In this document: one piece after another, positions 59,447 through 64,000 of the stretch | Numbering within the stretch: the stretch's first letter is position 1 | Layout: every line of letters starts with the position of its first letter | Assembly (NCBI GenBank): GCA_022843585.1 | Contig: JALHNJ010000003.1 | Span: forward strand, 186,001-250,000 | Reading direction: 5' to 3' | Source of the DNA: Chitinophagaceae bacterium | Lineage (GTDB): Bacteria > Bacteroidota > Bacteroidia > Chitinophagales > Chitinophagaceae | Length of the DNA stretch: 64,000 nt | Program-made: the position numbers and the translations under genes | Notes under the pieces: model-generated | What the model was told of the DNA's origin: nothing | Database searches by the model: none | Seen by the model: the letters and a program-made list of their open reading frames with translations, nothing else

Positions 59447-61150
59447 ATGAATAGTTTAATGAAGCGTCTCTCTTTGTTTACGATTGGCAGTTTATTATTT
59501 GCCCTTGCTTTTGCCCAAACCTCTCAACCTGATGAAGTGCCAAAGGGTTGGCATTTATTGGATAAACAAGCGAACGGCTACTATGGAATCAGTATAGATA
59601 AGGCTTACGATTTTGTACAATCAAAAAAACTGAAAAGTAAAACGGTTATTGTTGCGGTTATCGACTCGGGTATTGACACCCTGCATGAAGATTTAAAAAC
59701 TGTATTGTGGAAAAATCCCAAGGAAATCCCGGGCAATGGTATCGATGATGATAAGAATGGTTATGTAGATGACATATATGGCTGGAATTTTTTAGGCGGC
59801 CGTGATGGAAGAAGTGTGGAGCAAGATTCATATGAAGCTGCAAGAGTATATCATAAATATAAAAGTAAATATGATGACAAAACAATTACGGTTGCAAATC
59901 TTTCGAAGGAAGAAGTCAATGAATACCAGATGTGGAAAAGGGCAGAAAAGGAAATTGTTGGCAACAGTAAGTCAAGCGGATTGGAATTTATGTTTTTGAA
60001 AAGAGCATATACTAATTGTCTTAAAAGCGATAGTATACTTCGCAAGGCCATGGGTAAAGAGAAATTTACCGGAATAGAATTAGGAGAATTCACTACTACA
60101 GACGCTGATGTTAAAAAAGCAAAGAATGCCTTATATGGCCTTATGTCAGGTAATGATGCATTAGAAGCAACAAACCAGGAATTTTTAGAGGGCTTTGGTG
60201 ATTATGTAAATGGAGAAGAGAAGAAGGCAACGGCGGCAAGTACTCCTCCAAAAACTTATAGGGCGGATATTGTAAAAGATAATTATGACGATTTTAATGA
60301 TAAGTTTTATGGCAATCCCGATGTGATGGTTAACAACAAATCTGCATTGCATGGCACCCATGTCTCTGGTATTATTGCAGCATCCAGAACAAATAATGTT
60401 GGAATGAAAGGTGTAGCTGATAACGTAAAAATTATGACCTTAAGGGCTGTGCCGGATGGAGATGAACATGATAAAGACATTGCCTTAGCTATTCGTTATG
60501 CAGTCGATAACGGTGCACAGGTTATCAATATGAGTTTTGGCAAAAGCTTTTCGCCAGAAAAAAAATGGGTAGATGAAGCTGTAAAATATGCTGATAGCAA
60601 AGGTGTATTATTAGTTCATGCCGCAGGTAATGATGCAAAAAATCTTGATACGTCCTACAATTATCCATCCCCTGTTTTTGACGCTAATAATGAAAGAGCT
60701 GCCAATTGGATAACTGTTGGTGCCAGTGGTGACCCTAAAGCAGGAGGACTGACAGCAAGTTTTTCTAATTATGGAAAAAAGGAGGTGGACGTTTTTGCTC
60801 CTGGTGTTCGTATTTACTCCACTGTTCCTGGTGGCAATACATATCAAAATTTACAAGGCACTAGCATGGCATCTCCGGTTGTAGCAGGAGTTGCTGCATT
60901 TATATTGGAGTACTATCCCAACCTTAGCCCTGCTCAGGTTAAGATGGTTATTGAAAAATCATCTCAAAATCCGGGGGTAAAAGTAAAAAATCCTGAAACG
61001 GGTGATGATGTTGACCTAAGTGAATTAAGCAAAGCAGGAGGTGTTATCAATGCATATGAAGCAATAAAATTGGCTTCTACGCTTAAAGGCGAAAGAAAAC
61101 CAGCTCCTGTCAAACCAACAACAACAGTAAAGCCCAAAATAAAAGGATAA
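59447..61150 (+). CDS. Secreted subtilisin-like (S8) serine protease
   Basis: 567 residues from the ATG at 59447; an in-frame start at 59390 would lengthen the N-terminus with residues unfit for export. Signal peptide MNSLMKRLSLFTIGSLLFAL, cleaved near AFAQ. Catalytic triad: D73 in VIDSGIDTLHEDL, H305 in LHGTHVSGIIA, S473 in GTSMASPVVAGV. About 230 residues separate Asp and His, compared with some 30-60 in simple subtilisins, because of a large helical insert. The proline/threonine tail (KPAPVKPTTTVKPKIKG) is not a type IX secretion domain. No prodomain is clear. Confidence 0.9.
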   Translation: MNSLMKRLSLFTIGSLLFALAFAQTSQPDEVPKGWHLLDKQANGYYGISIDKAYDFVQSKKLKSKTVIVAVIDSGIDTLHEDLKTVLWKNPKEIPGNGIDDDKNGYVDDIYGWNFLGGRDGRSVEQDSYEAARVYHKYKSKYDDKTITVANLSKEEVNEYQMWKRAEKEIVGNSKSSGLEFMFLKRAYTNCLKSDSILRKAMGKEKFTGIELGEFTTTDADVKKAKNALYGLMSGNDALEATNQEFLEGFGDYVNGEEKKATAASTPPKTYRADIVKDNYDDFNDKFYGNPDVMVNNKSALHGTHVSGIIAASRTNNVGMKGVADNVKIMTLRAVPDGDEHDKDIALAIRYAVDNGAQVINMSFGKSFSPEKKWVDEAVKYADSKGVLLVHAAGNDAKNLDTSYNYPSPVFDANNERAANWITVGASGDPKAGGLTASFSNYGKKEVDVFAPGVRIYSTVPGGNTYQNLQGTSMASPVVAGVAAFILEYYPNLSPAQVKMVIEKSSQNPGVKVKNPETGDDVDLSELSKAGGVINAYEAIKLASTLKGERKPAPVKPTTTVKPKIKG

Positions 61151-61160
61151 AACATTTCTA

Positions 61161-61195
61161 AAGTAAACCCCGGATATAAACTCTGGGGTTTACTT
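61161..61195 (+). terminator. Rho-independent terminator
   Basis: AAGTAAACCCC / GGGGTTTACTT stem with 13-nt loop, 10 bp past the subtilase stop. Confidence 0.85.
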
Positions 61196-61252
61196 TACTA
61201 TTCCTTTTTAAAAGTGTTAGAAAAGTTGAGTATTTTGCAAACCAAATCATTA

Positions 61253-61990
61253 ATGAAATCTAAACTGTCCATCATGAGATATATAAATTTGTGTATAGCT
61301 ATCGCCACTTCAATTGTATTAGCAAGTTGTGGCTCATCTGATAGTGAAACTCAAACAACGCCCCCTGCAACATTAAATGGTAGTACAACTCCAGATACTA
61401 CAAGCACCAGCAATACTACAACACCAGGTACTATACCTGCTCCAACTATTGCAACAACTCCGGGAACTCTTTCCACACAATCTGCCGCCACTACCAATTC
61501 TGGCATTAATCCTCCGCATGGTCAGCCAGGGCATCGTTGCGATATTGCTGAAGGAGCTCCTTTAAACGGCAAGCCTGCGGCTCCTGCTGTTACAACACCT
61601 ACTGTAAGTAGTTCACCGGCTACTATTTCTCAGCCAGTTGTTACACAAAATACACCGGCTATAAATAGTAGTAAAACTGCCGCAGGCATAAACCCTGCGC
61701 ATGGACAACCTGGCCATAGATGTGATATTGCTGTTGGCGCTTCACTTGATAGCAAACCCATTCAAGCTTCTATTCAACAACCTGCTACTACCACAAACCC
61801 AACACCAGCTACTTCGGTTTTGCCTTATACTCCTACAACTACACAACCCGCCGCAGCATCAGTTGCAAAAGGAATGAATCCAGCACATGGTCAGCCGGGG
61901 CATCGTTGCGATATATCTGTAGGTGCACCTTTGGATAGCAAACCAATTACCCCAGTTGTAACAACTGAAGCAAATAAGCCGAAACAATAA
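61253..61990 (+). CDS. Lipoprotein with three HGQPGHRCD repeats
   Basis: 245 residues from the ATG at 61253 (ATGs at 61214 and 61274 are alternatives). Lipobox in IVLASCGSSD. The mature protein is Thr/Pro/Ala-rich and low in complexity, interrupted by three nearly identical modules: INPPHGQPGHRCDIAEGAPL, INPAHGQPGHRCDIAVGASL and MNPAHGQPGHRCDISVGAPL, each followed by (N/D)(G/S)KP. His and Cys in the module suggest metal or heme binding, or a crosslink. I recall this motif in other Bacteroidetes proteins without known function. Followed 5 bp later by a DinB-fold gene. Confidence 0.75.
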   Translation: MKSKLSIMRYINLCIAIATSIVLASCGSSDSETQTTPPATLNGSTTPDTTSTSNTTTPGTIPAPTIATTPGTLSTQSAATTNSGINPPHGQPGHRCDIAEGAPLNGKPAAPAVTTPTVSSSPATISQPVVTQNTPAINSSKTAAGINPAHGQPGHRCDIAVGASLDSKPIQASIQQPATTTNPTPATSVLPYTPTTTQPAAASVAKGMNPAHGQPGHRCDISVGAPLDSKPITPVVTTEANKPKQ

Positions 61991-61995
61991 TAAAA

Positions 61996-62505
61996 ATGTC
62001 CCGACCAGATATTAGCCGGGTTCCTGAATGGTATCATCGTTATATCAATCAGGTATCTGAAACTGATTTAGCTGAAGCTATTCGAAATCAAACGAGTGAT
62101 TTTATTTCGTTTCTGGCATCACTACCTGCTGATAAAATAGATTATCGGTATGCAGAAGACAAATGGACTATTAAAGAAGTATTGCAGCATATTATTGATG
62201 CTGAAAGAATATTTGCTTACCGGGCACTTTGCTTTGCAAGAAAAGACACTACCCCCCTACCCGGCTTTGATGAAAACAGTTATGCGGAAAATTCTAAAGC
62301 TTCAGGTAGAGATTGGAATGAAATGCTGGAAGAATTTAAAGCAGTTCGTCAATCAACAGCTATACTTTTTAAAAGTTTTGATAGCGATCAATTAGAAACA
62401 AACGGGATTGCCAGTGGCAAAACTGTATATGTTTTAGGAATAGGATTTATTATTGTTGGCCATATCAACCATCATATAGCAGTAATAAAAGAAAAATACT
62501 TATAG
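61996..62505 (+). CDS. DinB superfamily protein
   Basis: 169 residues, four-helix DinB/YfiT fold: KIDYRYAEDKWTIKEVLQHI, IDAERIFAYRALCFARKDTT, PLPGFDENSYAENSKASGRD and a C-terminal VGHINHHIAVIKEKYL. The three metal-binding histidines (HIID near residue 66, and HINHH) are present. Such proteins are metal-dependent transferases, some using bacillithiol or glutathione. Immediately downstream of the HGQPGHRCD lipoprotein gene, so a joint transcript is likely. Confidence 0.85.
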   Translation: MSRPDISRVPEWYHRYINQVSETDLAEAIRNQTSDFISFLASLPADKIDYRYAEDKWTIKEVLQHIIDAERIFAYRALCFARKDTTPLPGFDENSYAENSKASGRDWNEMLEEFKAVRQSTAILFKSFDSDQLETNGIASGKTVYVLGIGFIIVGHINHHIAVIKEKYL

Positions 62506-62522
62506 ATAAATCGATACTAAAT

Positions 62523-62551
62523 AAAAATGCCCGGAATTGCCGGGCATTTTT
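62523..62551. terminator. Bidirectional terminator
   Basis: AAAAATGCCCGG / CCGGGCATTTTT perfect 12-bp stem, loop AATTG, between the convergent DinB and protease genes. A-run and T-run on either side serve both directions. Confidence 0.9.
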
Positions 62552-62570
62552 ATTTATGGTTAAAAGGAAA

Positions 62571-64000
62571 TTAAAAGGCCTTTTTAGCTGGCTCTTCTGT
62601 CTTACCTTTTACAAGATTCTGTTGACCAATCATATCATTCATCACTTTTACAGCCTGGTCAAGATAAATATCTTTTTGCAAGCCTTTTAACCATTGATTA
62701 AATCGGTCTTGCTTGGCTTTGTCCTCTGCCCAACGATTTGTTTCAGCAGGTAAAGCCGCAACATTTATTTCTCCTTTCAATTTTAATAATGTCTCTAACT
62801 GCTTGATTGTAGAACGCAATTTGGCTTGTTCTGCTTTATATTTATCAATTTGCAAAGAATATTCTTTATCGTTCTGTTGAGAAAGCCACTCTGTACTTTC
62901 TTTGATCAATTTAAAAGTAGGGTCATTTTCGAGACGCTGATCGCTGAATTTTTTAATTGTTTCCAGGTTATAACCAGGATTCCAACTAGCGTAGGGAGAT
63001 TTTCCAATTTCATCCCAGCTCAATGCATCTTCGTTATCCTTTTCTCTTACTTTCAGGTATTCCAAATTATCTGGCAACACAATGTCAGAGCTAACACCTT
63101 TTAATTGAGTAGAACCTCCATTGATTCTATAGAATTTTTGCAGCGTAAGTTTTACTGTTCCTAATTCTGCATTAGACATAGAGAATCCTGTTTTAGGATC
63201 AAGACCAATATTACGTTGCACCGTTCCTTTGCCATAAGTAGATGTGCTTCCGATTACAACGCCACGGCCATAATCTTGAATTGCTGCTGCAAAAATTTCA
63301 GATGCAGAAGCACTAAACTCATTTACCATTACGGCAAGCGGACCAGAATACAAAACTGTTTTGTCTTTATCTTTTAATACACTGGCATTGTCTTCCCTGT
63401 CTTTTACCTGCACTATTGGGCCCTCATCTATAAAAAGACCTGCCATTTGTACCACATCGTATAAAGAACCACCGCCATTATTACGAAGGTCAATAACTAT
63501 TCCATCTACTTTTTCTTCTTTCAGTTTAATTACTTCTTTCTGAACATCAATGTAACTGCGGTTTCCATTTGGTCTGTCAAAATCTGCATAGAATTCTGGA
63601 AGGAATATGTAACCGATTTTAGACCCGCCTTCTTGCACAATAGCACTACGGGCAAATGTTTCGTCCTGAACAATTTCGTCACGGATCAATGAAACTACTT
63701 TAATAGTGCCATCTTGTTTCTTCAATGTAAGTTTTACTTCTGTTCCTTTTTTTCCACGAATCAATTTCACTGCATCTGTTACAACAAATCCTGTCAATTC
63801 AACGGGCTCTTCTTTTCCCTGTGCCACTTTCATCACATAATCTCCAGCTTGTATCTCGCCAGACTTCCAGGCCGGGCTGCCTGATAATACACTGCTGATC
63901 TTAATGTTTCCATCATCATATTGTAATGAAGCACCAATACCATAAAATCGACCACTCATTTCCTCATCAAAATATCTTTTGTCTACCGGGGGAAAAAATT
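62571..64000 (-). CDS. Carboxy-terminal processing protease, Prc/S41 family (N-terminus off the right edge)
   Basis: Reading past the ATG at 63959 upstream, the frame stays open to the window edge with FFPPVDKRYFDEE, which belongs to the family (a 'FPPxDKR.F' region before MSGRFYGIGASL), so the true start is outside. It contains a PDZ domain (residues from GIGASLQYDDGNIKISSVLS), the S41 catalytic core with Ser in NEFSASASEIFAAAIQDYGR and Lys in STSTYGKGTVQRNIG, and a C-terminal region with VREKDNEDALSWDEIGKSPY as in tail-specific protease Prc. Periplasmic protein degradation and peptidoglycan-hydrolase control are known roles. Convergent to the DinB gene. Confidence 0.9.
   Translation of the reverse strand, partial: FFPPVDKRYFDEEMSGRFYGIGASLQYDDGNIKISSVLSGSPAWKSGEIQAGDYVMKVAQGKEEPVELTGFVVTDAVKLIRGKKGTEVKLTLKKQDGTIKVVSLIRDEIVQDETFARSAIVQEGGSKIGYIFLPEFYADFDRPNGNRSYIDVQKEVIKLKEEKVDGIVIDLRNNGGGSLYDVVQMAGLFIDEGPIVQVKDREDNASVLKDKDKTVLYSGPLAVMVNEFSASASEIFAAAIQDYGRGVVIGSTSTYGKGTVQRNIGLDPKTGFSMSNAELGTVKLTLQKFYRINGGSTQLKGVSSDIVLPDNLEYLKVREKDNEDALSWDEIGKSPYASWNPGYNLETIKKFSDQRLENDPTFKLIKESTEWLSQQNDKEYSLQIDKYKAEQAKLRSTIKQLETLLKLKGEINVAALPAETNRWAEDKAKQDRFNQWLKGLQKDIYLDQAVKVMNDMIGQQNLVKGKTEEPAKKAF

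Noticed and set aside
60985-61150. Type IX secretion C-terminal domain on the subtilase
   Set aside because: The tail is Pro/Thr/Lys-rich and ends without the usual beta-sandwich and gliding-type motifs.

Overview
The window looks like chromosomal DNA of a Bacteroidota bacterium, most probably a member of Chitinophagaceae (Chitinophagales). This is inferred from AT-rich DNA, signal peptides and lipoproteins of Bacteroidetes type, lineage-typical families (DUF4270 lipoprotein, GSCFA-domain protein, small outer-membrane beta-barrels, TonB receptor, OmpA protein with thrombospondin-3 repeats, short GT5 starch-synthase-like protein beside panC), TAnnTTTG-like promoter boxes and weak Shine-Dalgarno sites. 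I saw no rRNA, tRNA, CRISPR array or intact insertion sequence.

Layout. 1-14.9 kb is a mixed metabolic and membrane region: PepSY protein (cut by the left edge), DEAD-box helicase, VF530-family protein, serine hydrolase, short-chain dehydrogenase, GT22-type mannosyltransferase, Rnk/GreA-like factor, WG/Sel1/MORN repeat protein, AI-2E transporter, a truncated DinD flanked by degenerate repeats, metallo-beta-lactamase-fold hydrolase coupled to a PAS protein, and a zinc alcohol dehydrogenase. 14.9-25.4 kb is accessory in character: an ECF sigma factor with a cupin-type anti-sigma factor, two secreted unknowns, then a co-directional minus-strand block with a type IIG restriction-methylation enzyme, a small zinc-ribbon nuclease, a membrane protein and a trypsin-like protease. 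Next to it lies a striking array of twelve 21-bp repeats and a two-part protein with a carboxypeptidase-regulatory-like tail.

25.4-47.7 kb is mostly housekeeping and mostly on the minus strand: an EF-G paralogue, dnaG (plus), Uma2 nuclease-fold protein, CYTH protein, M48 lipoprotein, plsY, prmA, pnp and rpsO (rpsO-pnp order conserved), miaE, GSCFA protein with HMG-CoA lyase, rlmB, metK, DUF4270 lipoprotein and the GT5-like protein. 47.7-57.6 kb is a long plus-strand run: panC, an LPG-synthase-type membrane protein, rfaE2, ppk1, ppx, panB, a TonB receptor and an ALDH7-type dehydrogenase. The last part has an OmpA/TSP3 protein, a secreted subtilase, a lipoprotein with three HGQPGHRCD motifs, a DinB-fold protein and, convergent and cut by the right edge, a Prc-type S41 protease.

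How the genes work together. panC and panB are two steps of pantothenate synthesis and enclose polyphosphate synthesis (ppk1) and breakdown (ppx); panD is absent here. rpsO, pnp, prmA, rlmB, miaE and the EF-G paralogue all serve translation or RNA turnover. Many intergenic gaps carry short dispersed inverted repeats. The best candidates for something undescribed are the nuclease/protease block beside the type IIG enzyme, the 21-bp repeat array, the HGQPGHRCD lipoprotein, and the sigma factor with a degenerate region 4 paired with a cupin regulator. All gene identities are from reading motifs by eye; no database search was run.
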